Part shown: positions 26,301 to 34,515 of the stretch, piece after piece | How positions within the stretch are numbered: the first letter of the stretch is position 1 | How the letters are laid out: every line of letters begins with the position of its first letter | NCBI GenBank assembly: GCA_024364805.1 | Contig: CM044488.1 | Span: 126,849,301-126,883,945, forward strand | From: Euprymna scolopes | Lineage: Eukaryota; Mollusca; Cephalopoda; Sepiida; Sepiolidae | Reading direction: 5' to 3' | DNA: 34,645 nt | Notes under the pieces: generated by a model | What the model was told of the DNA's origin: nothing | The model's input: only the letters and a program-made list of their open reading frames with translations | Databases searched by the model: none | Program-made: the position numbers and the translations under genes

Positions 26301-28686
26301 AAGTTTGTGGAAAGGAAAAGATATTGGCATGAGATAGGCCAAACTTATGTCTTTTCCATTAAGGTAAACACGGATCATAAGTTCGCAAATACAATATCCA
26401 AGAAAAAGTTGAGATGGCGAAAGTCTATCTCTTCCTCGAATCTTAGTTCCAAAGAAGAATATATGAGTTCAATCGACAATACGATTGTATTTGGAATGAT
26501 AATCCGCAATTTAATTAATTCAAATCTCAGCCAAATTAAATGTTGAGGTTAATCGACAATACGATTGTATTTGACTAATAATCCGCAGTTTAACTGATCC
26601 AAATCTCAATCTTCAATGAGGTCCGATTCTCGGAGCTAATGTTTGTATACCGGGCTGTCTCGCTTCTTTTCGCCAACTGTTTTTTCTTATTTTCAAATCC
26701 CTCGTGCTTCTCATTTCCCGCCACAAATGTTCACTGTCTGGTTGCCATGAAGACGTATTTCCGCTCGCTACGGCGATATTCACACCCAACCTCTGTCCCA
26801 TTTCCCTCAGCCAAGTGTCTGCCACGCCACATCATTCACAGACAGAGGGGGGTTATCTGTTTCATTAGATTTTTAAGAAAGAGAGAGATAGCGAGATATA
26901 TATATAGAGAGTAAGTAGAGAGATTGACTGTTCGCTTTGCTCTGACGTAACAATACGTTCTAAAATGGAGTACTGTTGTTATATCTGGTTTGGAGCTGCT
27001 CGGAGCACCCTATCTTGCCTTGACAAAGTTCAAAACCGGCTTTGAAACCTAGCAGGTGATGCCTTTTTTTCTTTCCTGCAACCTCTTTCCCATAGGAGAT
27101 ATGTTGCGAGCCTTCTGCATGTACCTTGGTAATGCCTTCTGCCGGACACAGTGGTCCAAGCTCGGTGCCACATCACCTCCTTCTAGTGGGCTCTTCTCAT
27201 GAGATGCTTTCGCTGGGTTGGTCACACCCTCCACTGTCAGCGATTAAGCAGAACAATTAAGCAAGATACCGAACCAATTCTGAGTCCAAGAATCTACTGC
27301 ATTTGCCATTGGAACCGTGACTAGCTGTCGATCGTGTTGGTGTTGGCAATGAATTGCTGGGGTTGATCAGCTTTCATGCGAGATGTGGTGAATTCATTTG
27401 AAGGAGCCGGCTTAACTGATCTAGGGTGAATGCCACCTCAAGATAAGAGCTTGTCTCTGCCTTATCATTATTTTCATGGCAAGTGCTCGTCTGAGCTTCA
27501 ATCTAAAGTCCTTCCTTTCCAAACTTTCACAAAAAGCACTTGTCTAGTTACAACCACTATCAATAATTTCCTCCACTTTATCAGTGCCTAAATCTAACCA
27601 CAAATTTCATGAACAAAACTTTTTTAAAACTGCCTGCCTGTGGAACTCTGTTCCATTAGCCTGCTTTCCAGCTGACTACAATATGATCATCTTCAAGTGC
27701 AATGTAAATAATCTTTTGTTGATCCCCCCCCCCAAATAATCCTATTTCCTCCACTCACTATTAATATACCGTTGTCTCAATGACCAATGTATACTCATTA
27801 ATTCTTATCCTCAAGTGGCCTTCAGGCCTTGATAAGTGTTGACTCTCATATAAAAAAAATAGTGAAAAACCAAAACAATTTTCCTTTACAAAACAACCAA
27901 ACCAAACCAAACCAAACTCCATGGATAAATATTTGAAGATATAAAGAACTTGAAGTATAAAAATTTTTTCCAAAATTATTTGATTTAGCATTAAATACCC
28001 CCCCTTTTTTTTTTTTTTTTTTTTAGTATACCATGGTCACTGAGATAACAGCATAGTGATCGTTAGTGATGGAAATTGGGTAGAATTTGATTGTTTAAGG
28101 AGACGGCTCAACAAGTACATTGGACTTGAAGATGACTGTAGTCAGCTGAAAGCAGGCCAGCAGAACAGTTCTGCAGGCAAGCAGTTCTAGGAAAGAACTT
28201 TTGTTCATAGAATTTGCATTTAGATTTAGGCACATATAGAGAGTGAGGGAAATTGTTTATAGTGGTTGTAACGTGTATTTTTTGTGAAAGTTTGACATGG
28301 GTTGTGAGGGGTGCATGCTGTAAAAAAAACAGCCAACTTGATTATGGGATGCCGTACAGTTCACTTGGTAACTTTTTTTTTTTTTTCAATTGACAAAATG
28401 TTTAATTCTCAAATAAAAATAAAATTTTTTTTCTTCAAACATAAATAGATGAAAACTAAATACTGCCCCCCCCCCCGGTCTAATGCTAATCTATTCTACT
28501 AAGAATATGTTTTCTTTTTTTAAGGGTTAAAATTTTCTGATTGTATAAAAAAAAATTAGCACTTTTTAATATAATTTTTTGAATTTTGTTTTTTCAGCTT
28601 TACATTAAAGGAAGTTTATGTATTCTTGGCACGGATTTGGCAGAAATTGATAATTTTTCCAGAATTTTAAAAGTTCTTGATAAAAG
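17214..28686 (+). CDS. APPBP2: Amyloid protein-binding protein 2 (PAT1), 5' part of gene
   Basis: APPBP2 binds the cytoplasmic tail of APP on microtubules and also acts as a substrate receptor of a CUL2-Elongin B/C ubiquitin ligase that reads C-terminal degrons. Two exons are here: 17214-17354 (47 codons) and 28598-28686 (29 codons plus two bases). Exon 1 has SLYNTAVSATVANY and KDIRNLPESVQFDIFYK; exon 2 has LYIKGSLCILGTDLAEI and FSRILKVLDKR. I recall the human protein as LYNTAISAVVDNY, RDIRSLPENIQFDVYYK, then LYQQGRLCQLGSEFCELE and LRALDKR, so both exons match in order and the exon border is at the same place. The TPR repeats lie beyond the window. No frame defect is seen in either exon. Confidence 0.9.
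17355..18274. other. APPBP2 intron 1, first part
   Basis: AT-rich intron with short pyrimidine tracts (CCCTCCCCCC near 17700) and T-rich runs. No gene or recognised repeat. Confidence 0.5.
18280..18345 (+). mobile_element. LINE family A 3' tail fragment
   Basis: ATCCTCGAGTGGTTTTCGGGCCTTCGTAAGC..CTTGTAATAAATAAATAAG (pieces) matches the ends of the LINE copies at 27860 (CTCAAGTGGCCTTCAGGCC) and 31570 (CTCGAGTGGCCCCTGGGCC). Only about 65 bp of tail are present. Confidence 0.6.
18463..18633. other. Assembly gap
   Basis: 171 N between GAACGCACGCAC and a T11 tract. Open frames drawn through it are meaningless. Confidence 0.99.
18645..18785. repeat. Long imperfect palindrome beside the gap
   Basis: The centre is perfect: ACGGCTTTCGAG (18706-18717), loop TTTAT, CTCGAAAGCCGT (18723-18734). 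Outward, CCAACC..TGTTAA on the left pairs with TTAACA..GGTTG on the right, and CGACCTGCCCCA at 18645 pairs with TGGGGCACGTCG ending 18785. Arms are about 65-73 bp with one indel zone. Confidence 0.75.
18823..18945 (+). repeat. Dispersed repeat, copy 3
   Basis: TTTAGATAAGGATCGATAAT, TTGGATTATTCGAAC, TCATCTTGGTTGTTATATTC, ACGTTTCGGCCGATG and CTTCATGTGCATCTGAACC match 29838-29945 in order. The best-preserved copy of the CGTTTCGGCCGATG block. Confidence 0.65.
19213..19603. mobile_element. Foldback (MITE-like) element with ~190-bp arms
   Basis: The whole 390 bp folds on itself. Inner arms AAAGTTATCCAATAT (19396-19410) and ATATTGGATAACTTT (19428-19442) are perfect; further out TTCGAGTTAAAATCTA pairs with TAGATTTTAACTCGAA, GAGTTTATTGCGAGAAA with TTTCTCGCAATAAACTC, and near the ends TGTAACGGGCAAAGTGAC with GTGATTTTGCTGTAATTGTTAC (weaker). 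The 17-base loop is AGCCCAAATAGACGGCC. No coding sequence. Confidence 0.85.
19604..20443. other. APPBP2 intron 1, no gene seen
   Basis: AT-rich, no recognised features. The 60-codon frame at 19922 shows no similarity I can name. Confidence 0.4.
20444..20994. mobile_element. Element with ~150-bp terminal inverted repeats
   Basis: Left arm 20444-20594 and right arm 20841-20994 are near complements: ACATTACAAGGTTC / GAACCTTGCAATGT at the ends, then TTTTGTTGGCTC, TTGTGATTTTAAATCAAATT and AACCAGTCATATAAA mirrored in order. The 250-bp centre contains, in one frame, a phrase like the LINE C-terminal SLPEEVV (20783-20810). No transposase is encoded. It abuts the RTE fragment that follows. Confidence 0.82.
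21010..21560 (+). mobile_element. RTE-like LINE reverse transcriptase relic
   Basis: Broken pieces of an RT domain lie in order: ENQCG near 21017, FLNLEKAFNGEES then HEVIYYDIAEEM at 21098-21174 (motif A, Asp changed to Asn in LDLEKAFD), and MEAITHDLQLSVSWSLLYVNN at 21270-21333 (motif C; YADD has become YVNN). Several frame changes and the lost catalytic residues show it is dead. The motif spelling fits the RTE clade. Confidence 0.75.
21700..22260 (-). mobile_element. LINE C-terminal fragment, family B, inverted
   Basis: Minus strand reads LLDRVQKRVANLIG, LSSRRQPLSIDEMLHPSA (first part in frame, second shifted) and YPLDVNTPDK, matching RT C-terminal sequence at 7580-7790 and 31070-31200. The minus-strand 3' tail GCACTGTGCCTTGTTTGGGG followed by an A-rich run near 21700 is the same tail as at 7380. 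Truncated at its 5' end. Confidence 0.8.
22300..24600. other. APPBP2 intron 1, middle; no gene supported
   Basis: No host exon found. A short phrase at 23483-23506 (ATTAAATAAATGGTTCAATT) belongs to the dispersed repeat seen at 13044. Other open frames (for example 22973-23251 and 24048-24341) carry no motif I recognise. Confidence 0.4.
24700..24955 (+). mobile_element. Mini-mariner, internally deleted
   Basis: One frame reads MTDVSDKACSGR at 24740-24775, like the (G)RTDVSDEARSGRP region of mariner transposases, and 24822-24900 reads NGGDYVEKSILEHKRL, like the extreme C-terminus. The catalytic domain between them is missing. The end GGGTGCATTACTTTTGAACA at 24917-24936 matches a mariner terminal repeat as I recall it. 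Confidence 0.65.
24956..25713. other. APPBP2 intron 1, no gene seen
   Basis: No recognised feature except a short (GT)n at about 25121-25133 and an AT-rich end. Confidence 0.4.
25975..26952. mobile_element. Solo LTR, probably Ty3/gypsy-type, fossil
   Basis: 978 bp starting TGTCACGACCCGG and ending GACGTAACA (TGT..ACA termini), flanked on both sides by ATAC (25971-25974 and 26953-26956), a 4-bp target duplication. The LINE sequence is continuous when one ATAC is removed. No internal coding region, so it is what recombination between two LTRs leaves. Inside, a block with CGACAATACGATTGTATTTG occurs twice about 80 bp apart (26473 and 26553). Age is post-LINE; no paired LTR for dating. Confidence 0.85.
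27116..27449. mobile_element. Unclassified 0.33-kb insert within the LINE
   Basis: Absent from the related LINE at 31150 (GCGAGCCTTCCTCTATTTTA). Possible 5-bp duplication TCTGC at the borders (TTCTGCATG.. and ..GTCTCTGCC). GC content is higher than the surroundings. No coding frame, box A/B or inverted ends recognised. Confidence 0.55.
28022..28320 (-). mobile_element. LINE family A 3' fragment, inverted
   Basis: Its complement aligns with 31230-31500: ACTTTCACAAAAAATAC, ATGTGCCTAAATCTAAATG, CCTGCTTTCAGCTGACTACA and CATCTTCAAGTCCAATGTA. It faces the copy ending at 27860, tail to tail, with about 160 bp between. Confidence 0.8.
28598..28686 (+). CDS. APPBP2: APPBP2 exon 2
   Basis: Acceptor TTTGTTTTTTCAG ends at 28597; donor AG|GTAATT at 28687, phase 2 (split Arg codon). 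It encodes LYIKGSLCILGTDLAEI then DNFSRILKVLDKR. The previous exon ends FYK, so the joined sequence reads QFDIFYKLYIKGSLC, as in the vertebrate protein (QFDVYYKLYQQGRLC). Exon 3 is not found before the window ends. Confidence 0.9.
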
Positions 28687-29825
28687 GTAATTTTTTTTTT
28701 TTTTTTGTAAGGTTTTGAATTTGTGTATTACGAAAATTGTGTGTTGTGTTTCTCATCTCTGTGAATTACACATTTTTCGTTTACTACTAATGAAGTCTTT
28801 ATTGAAATCAAAAATATGATAGTGTGGAAGAAATTTAAAAAAAAAATTTAATCACAAAATAAAATCCACTGTAATGCATTTGGGTTTCTTTATAAGCTGA
28901 TCGACCGTTTTAATCTTGTGCTAATAGTTAAAAAAACAAAAAACAAAAAAAAAAATCATTTGTGACCCTTTTGAATTTGGAATCATTTAAGTTGTTGAAT
29001 AGAAACTTGTTTAAACTGGCTTTACAATCCTTAGTAAATCTTCATATATTAAAAAATTAAAAACTTCAAAATCTATTAATCATTGTCATCATATTTGGTT
29101 TAGTATCTGCTTTACATTCAGACATCTTAAGCAGTTTTTTAAAAATTGATTCTAAACTCATCTCTTGCCAGGTTTTCATTTCACTATCAGATCCATCATC
29201 TATTATATTTTCCTTGATCATGCCTCTTCAAATGTTGTACATCTATTAACTTAAAAGCTACCATCCATTTTTTAATCCAACCAAACCAACAGTCTCCATA
29301 ATGAAATAAAATTTTATTAAAAAGAAAAAACAGAAATAGAAGCAAAAGGGCTCCTAAGCAATACCAGATAAATACAGCTGGTTACGAATAAGAATTTTGA
29401 GTGTTTAAACCAAATCTTTCTGTTTGTCAATACAATTTGTCAAATTGTATATTGTTTGGAAAAAAAAAACCTGAATATTTTGGTAGTTGATTTCTCCAAT
29501 CTTTAAGTGTTATTTTTTATTTTCCTAAACATTGCCTCCACTTCATAAGAAGCAGTTTAAATATTCTTAATCCTCCCAATAATAGTAACAACGAATGATG
29601 ATTGCTTTACAAGGCAGAATTGATGATAATTCACATCTCTTTACCATTGTGGTCGATATCCAATCTTAAAGACAGGTTTGCAATAAAACAAAAACTGATT
29701 AGCTTGACTCACTAATATACTCAAGTATTGAACATTTGTCATTTTAATCATTTCAAAGTCTTTCTAGAGAATAAGTATATTTTTTTATTTCCTTATATAC
29801 TAAATTATTAAATGTTTATCTTTTT
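28687..29825. other. APPBP2 intron 2, first part
   Basis: AT-rich, no exon and no recognised repeat. Confidence 0.45.
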
Positions 29826-30080
29826 AAGAATTTTTTAGATAAGAATTGATAATTTGGATTATTCTCGCTATTTTCATCCTGGTTGTTCTATTAACGTTTC
29901 GACCAATGCAACCTCCTACCTTCTTCAAATGTGTCTTTTTGAACTTGGGAACTTGATTGACAAACTTATTATATTAATTATATTATTATTTATGTCAAAC
30001 TCTGGAAACTGAACAGATTTTCTAACTGAATCCTTTAATTTACAGTGTTAGATTGTTCTCATTCCATTAAGTTTGTTATT
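29826..30080 (+). repeat. Dispersed repeat, copy 5
   Basis: TTTAGATAAGAATTGATAAT, TCATCCTGGTTGTTCTATT, AACGTTTCGACCAATGC, ACCTTCTTCAAATGTGTC, TGTCAAACTCTGGAAACTG and AGATTGTTCTCATTCC. It links copies 1, 2 and 3: copy 1 covers most of it, copy 2 the right end inverted, copy 3 the left half. It stops where the LINE begins. Confidence 0.65.
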
Positions 30081-30084
30081 CTTA

Positions 30085-31575
30085 TCGCCTGTAGTAGGAT
30101 CAGTATACCCTGTATTTAAGAATTCAGGTGATCGGTCATCTCCTTCTCAGTAAACCTATAAGTCTCCTGTACGTCATGAGTAAGTTAGTTGAATCTGTGT
30201 TAAATAGAGAAGTAGTCAACCACCTCAGCAAAAATAACCTTTTAGTGACATGTAATATATGGTTTCCGTTCTGCTAGATCTACAGCACATGTGCTTACGA
30301 TTATTTCTCATAGGATTAGTGAAAGTCTCAACAAAGGCTTCTTTTCTAGGGCAATTGCTCTTGACATATCAAAGGCCTTTGATAGGGTATGGCATAAAAG
30401 TCTACTTCACAAGATCTCCAGCTGGAAATGCCTTTTCAATTATTAAATTATTTCTCTATGAAAGGTTCATAAAAATAGTTGTTGATGGGCAGAAATCAGA
30501 AGCTCATAGTATTAATGCTGGAGTCCCTCAAGGGTCCATCCTGGGTCCAACTCTCTTCCTGGTCTATATTAATGATCTTCCAAATCACATCCTTAGGTCA
30601 TTTGTAGACATTTTTGCTGACGACACTACCATCTATGGCAGCACATCAAAGGCCATAAACGACCAAGTTCTCTCTGATTCTCTCTTCTCTGATCTTGAGC
30701 ATGTGGTACAATGGGGAAAGAAATGGCTGGTTACTTTTAATGCATCTAAAACCAAGCTTCTATCTTTACGTCATCAACGTTCTGATCCCCATCTGGCATC
30801 AATTGAAATAAATGGGTCTCGTCTTGGGGAGGCTCCATGTTTTGACAAGCTTCTGGGCTTGACCTTTACTCCTGATCAAAAATGGAATACATACATCAAA
30901 TCAGTTGCCAAGGTCGCTGGAAAAATGATGGGCTCCTTCTATCAATCCAGTAGATATTTCACTGCTGATGCAATTCTCTCCTTATATAAGAGCCAGGTAC
31001 ATCCAAGGATGGAGTATTGCTGTCACATCTGGGCAGGAACTGCTAGGAAGACCTTATCCTGCCTTCATAGAGTTCAGAATAGACTTTGTAGCCTAGTAGG
31101 GGATGCCCTTTTCTCTTCCTTGCAACCTCTTTCTCACAGAAGAGACATTGCGAGCCTTCCTCTATTTTATCGTTATTTTCATGGCAGGTGCTCGTCTGAG
31201 CTCCAATCTATGGTCCCCCACTAGCAAAACATTCATGAGAAACACTCGTTTGGCTGTAAAACACTATCAATAATTTCCCTCTTTATCTGTGCCTAAACCT
31301 AAACATAGATTCCATGAACAAAGCTTCTTTCTAAGAACTGCACACCTGTGGCACACTACCATTTACCTGCTTTCCAGTTGACTACAATATGACCATCTTC
31401 AAGTCCAGTGTAAACAAGTTCTTGATGAGCCGTTCCCCTTAAGTAATCCAATTTACCAAATTTACACTTCTAACGATTACTATGATATTGTCCTTTTGAC
31501 CAATGTACACTCTTTAACCCTTATCCTCGAGTGGCCCCTGGGCCTTGATAAGTCATTATTCCTTTGTAAAAATAA
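30085..31575 (+). mobile_element. LINE family A (CR1/Jockey-like) with partial reverse transcriptase
   Basis: The longest open frame (to TAG after VPH, 31222-31224) holds the palm and thumb of a non-LTR RT: SINAGVPQGSILGPTLFLVY then INDLP (30509-30570), FADDTTIYG (motif C, 30610-30640), WLVTFNASKTKLL and FDKLLGLTFTPDQKW, then the C-terminal RVQNRLCSLVG and LSHRRDIASLPLFYRYF. Motif A, AIALDISKAFDRVWH (30350-30395), and YGFRSARSTAHVL (30258-30296) are in another frame, and PISLLYVMSKLVESVLN (30150-30200) in a further one, so at least two frame changes break it. The tail CTCGAGTGGCCCCTGGGCCT ends near 31575 with A-rich sequence. The endonuclease and ORF1 are absent: 5' truncated. Confidence 0.92.
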
Positions 31576-31854
31576 ACAAAAAAAACTGAAAACTTTTACT
31601 TAGAACTGATTGTAATCTGTTATAGCATTGGTTCAAGTAGGTTTTGTTTCCCATGATATATGTTGTTAAACTTAGTCCCCTTTTGTACAAAGAATTATAT
31701 TCTTAAAAACTGTTGCAATCTTTTCAGTAAACGTTGAGTTTTTAATAAATAGTTTGGATGGAATTCACAGGACTTAGGGTGTGATAAGGTCATAAAATAT
31801 AACCTGGGATCACTTATTGTATTTTTCTAGAAAAGGTTTAATATCATCCATCAC

Positions 31855-32485
31855 AAGTATACCATAAGTTCATCTTGGGTAGACAGATCTTGAACCTTAT
31901 TTGAGTGGTTTCAGCAATGACAACAAGTGCAGGTTCTGTCATATAGAACTGGAGAGTGTGATCCACTTGACATTCAGCTGTAAAGTTGTGTTGGAGGGGG
32001 GCAGCTACTATACAATGCAACAGAATGGAGTGTGTAAATATCTCCACTGGACGATCTGTAAAAAGTTGAATATTGAAAGCAGCAATAAGTTCTGGAAACA
32101 TGTTTACCAGACAGAACAGTTGGAAATAAGTCATACACCATCCAACATGACTATGCAATTCCTACAGCTACATACCTAGAAAACAGAGCTATAAAATCTG
32201 ACCTCGTGATATGGGACAAGATGGAGAAAGAAGCAACCTTAGAAGTTAGTATCCTCAATGATGCTGGATTAAACAGAGCTGGAAGGAAAAGGATAACAAA
32301 ATAGCAAGCTTTCATGTATAGGATGAGAAGAACTCTATCATTCCAGTAATTATAGGAGCAACTGGACTCCTGAAAAAGAATTTCAAAAAACTACCCAGTG
32401 AACCAAGTGCAGGAGCGATTCAAACAATTGCACTTAAAGGGATGGTTAGAATCTTAAAAAGGTCTCTCTGTTGGAATATATGAGT
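31855..32485 (+). mobile_element. LINE C-terminal region with CCHC-type zinc motif, relic
   Basis: 31922-31975 encodes NDNKCRFCHIELESVIHLTF then SC, a CxxC-x8-H-x4-C motif found after the RT in many non-LTR elements, followed by CKYLHWTICKKLNI. After a break, [19 protein letters not shown] and MVRILKRSLCWN (32340-32480) match the usual ending of such proteins (as I recall, VPVVVGALGTVTKNL..ARILRR). The clade is not decided; it differs from families A and B. Confidence 0.75.
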
Positions 32486-32493
32486 AGGGCGAG

Positions 32494-32645
32494 AACAACA
32501 GCATATTCTTCTCATTGTTTTGACTCTCGAGTGTGTATCATTGATATCTTATATGCTTTTATATAGAGTGATGTGGTTCTCGGTTGATTGACTGTGTTGG
32601 ATATATACTCGAGAGTCAAAACAATGAAAAGAATATGCTGTTGTC
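32494..32645. repeat. Near-perfect palindrome with 46-bp arms
   Basis: Left arm 32494-32539 and right arm 32600-32645 pair at about 42 of 46 positions (CATTGTTTTGACTCTCGAG / CTCGAGAGTCAAAACAATG). Loop about 60 bp, AT-rich. It begins just after the LINE fragment stop codon, so it may be that LINE's 3' structure or a separate foldback insertion. Confidence 0.85.
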
Positions 32646-32879
32646 ACAGCCCCTATATATAAGATAGCAGATGAATGTTTAGCATCTAGTAGGATGCCCC
32701 ATCCCCAGCTTCAACAAACTCATAAGAAAATTTAAAAAAAAGAAAGGAAAGTACCTTTTTTTTATTTATTTTTTTTTATTTAAACCCTCTACAAATTATT
32801 GGATGTAACATTCTCTATTAAATTGCCTCATAAGATTTTATTTTGTGCAATATCACTTGGTTACTTGTAGTTTTTTGTT

Positions 32880-33050
32880 GATAAGCCAGGATTGTGGATT
32901 CAGTTATCAATGGAAAGCTCAATTGGTATACGATCCACAAGAGCAGCAGTATAGAATGCAGCAAAAACGGTTGTTGTCGAAGACTTCAAGCCTGTGCAGA
33001 TCAACTGCTCTTATTAACCACATTTTGCGACCATAAAAAGATCATCTGCA
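32880..33050 (-). mobile_element. LINE C-terminal fragment, RTE-like, inverted
   Basis: Minus strand reads YGRKMWLIRAVDLHRLEVFD then NNRFCCILYC, like the (W)xLRxxDxRRLxVFDxRCLRxI ending typical of RTE-type proteins. About 50 codons only. Confidence 0.6.
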
Positions 33051-33194
33051 TCAAAGCCTAGTCTTTCAAATTCTTTTTACAAGTCCATATCTTTTCTTTA
33101 TTTTTGTGATGGGAGATAACATGAAATAACATTTTAATAAAAATAGAAAACGCTTCATGATCTTTAAAGTTTAACAAAAATAATAGAATGAATG

Positions 33195-33233
<39 letters not shown>

Positions 33234-34070
33234 GGATTTGAATAGTTAAAACATTAACACCATTATCATCTGACTTTTTACAATTTATGACTAACAATCA
33301 ATTTTTATCCAAAATTTGGATGAAAGCAAAACTAAGATATTTCGTTTTATTAAAAAATAGATGACACAAGACGTGTGATTTAACATTATGTCTCAACGGC
33401 AACTGTCTTGTTTTCGTAAATTTAGGTTTCTAAGAACTTACAACTGGTTAATGGATCTAATTACAATTTTAGTTATAAATAATTTAGAAATATTCCCTGG
33501 CATTTTGCTTGATAATTTTATTTACTTTATAATGTTTTTGTAAATTTATTTTCAACTAAAACCAAAATATGAAACTTCAAAGTGTAGAGCTAACCCCTTT
33601 TTCTCCTTTGCCAAACATAGTGACTTTTACACCTGAAGGTTAAATGGACCAAACCGTTGTGCAAATAACTTAAGATGAGAACAATTATCCAATTAATTTA
33701 AATGATGCAAACAATCCTACCTCCTCTCAAAAATTCAGAACTGTAGATAAAATTTTATTCAAATATTTTGGAAACACTGAAAAGTGTCAAATTAACCCTT
33801 CAATGGTTCTCCTCAATTAGTGTTAAGAGTTTGAGGATTGGGATTCAAATCATTTTAATGTTATCCCCCCCCCTCCCCTCTCTGCTCCATTGAAGATTAC
33901 TTGAGTGCAAGACGATTTCACAGTTTTTATATTTATCTGCCAAGAAATTGAACAACATAACCATAACGAAGATTATACTTAAATCTTTGTTGGATTTGTA
34001 TAAATTGGATATATAATTATCACAATATAAAATGTTTTAAAATTGTATTAATATTATACAACGAGTATTT
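33051..34070. other. APPBP2 intron 2, no gene seen
   Basis: AT-rich; contains a (TA)n run at about 33202-33228 and a C-rich tract (CCCCCCCCTCCCC) near 33866. No exon 3 found. Confidence 0.45.
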
Positions 34071-34515
34071 TTCAAGGAGTTGGCACACAATGTCTCTTGA
34101 TGAATAATGCGATGGATTTTGTGAGTTTAGGAGTAATTCCAAGGCTTTTCACGTGTTCCTGTAGTAGTGTAACAAAGCTCTTTTTCCCTGCAGGAGCACC
34201 ATCAGTTGTGATTCCAGTAAGCTTTGAGAAATCAAATTTAATTTCTGTCATGATTTTTAACAAACCTTCAAAAAATATCTGCTTTGGTCATGATTCCCTT
34301 CATGGGAATTCGCTGAATAAACTCTTCAAAAACATGACAATTAGAAGTCACTCCTCGCACAAAGACTGCAAGTTGTGTACTTGAGTCTATTCTCTTCATC
34401 AACTACAATGGAAAAATATTGCAATTCATGCAGGTGTACATTATTGGATTTTACTGCTGACATTTTTTCAATGCACAGTATGTACGTCCTCGGGGAAATG
34501 GCTGATAGTTTCAAT
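34070..34515 (-). mobile_element. hAT-type transposase relic (ZBED5/GTF2IRD2-like)
   Basis: On the minus strand: LSAISPRTYILCIEKMSA, LHELQYFSIVVDEENRLKY, then after a frame change VRGVTSNCHVFEEFIQRIPMK and GIMTKADIFFEG, then LLKIMTEIKFDFSKLTGIT with TDGAPAGKKSFVTLLQEH. This matches the order ...LDESTD...FIRGV...EELL...GTT..DIF...L..VTTDGAPAM.G in hAT transposases of the ZBED5/GTF2IRD2 group. At least two frame changes. The copy is cut at about 34515 by other sequence. Confidence 0.8.

Larger units (their letters stand above)
25714..27860 (+). mobile_element. LINE family A (CR1/Jockey-like) copy split by two insertions
   Basis: Three blocks align in order with the LINE at 30085-31570: 25714-25974 (TTTTAATGCATCCAAAACCA..TTAAGAGCCAGATAC), 26953-27115 (ATGGAGTACTG..ACAAAGTTCAAAACCGGC..GCAACCTCTTTCCC) and 27450-27860 (TTATTTTCATGGCAAGTGCTC..CCTTGATAAGTG). 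The first gap is a solo LTR, the second an unclassified insert. The coding frame is degraded. Only the C-terminal third and 3' tail of the LINE were present at insertion. Confidence 0.88.

Noticed and set aside
26613-26825. 70-codon minus-strand frame
   Set aside because: Inside the solo LTR; no domain and LTRs seldom encode proteins.
30259-31224. 321-codon frame as a host gene
   Set aside because: It is plainly a LINE reverse transcriptase, with its N-terminal motifs out of frame.
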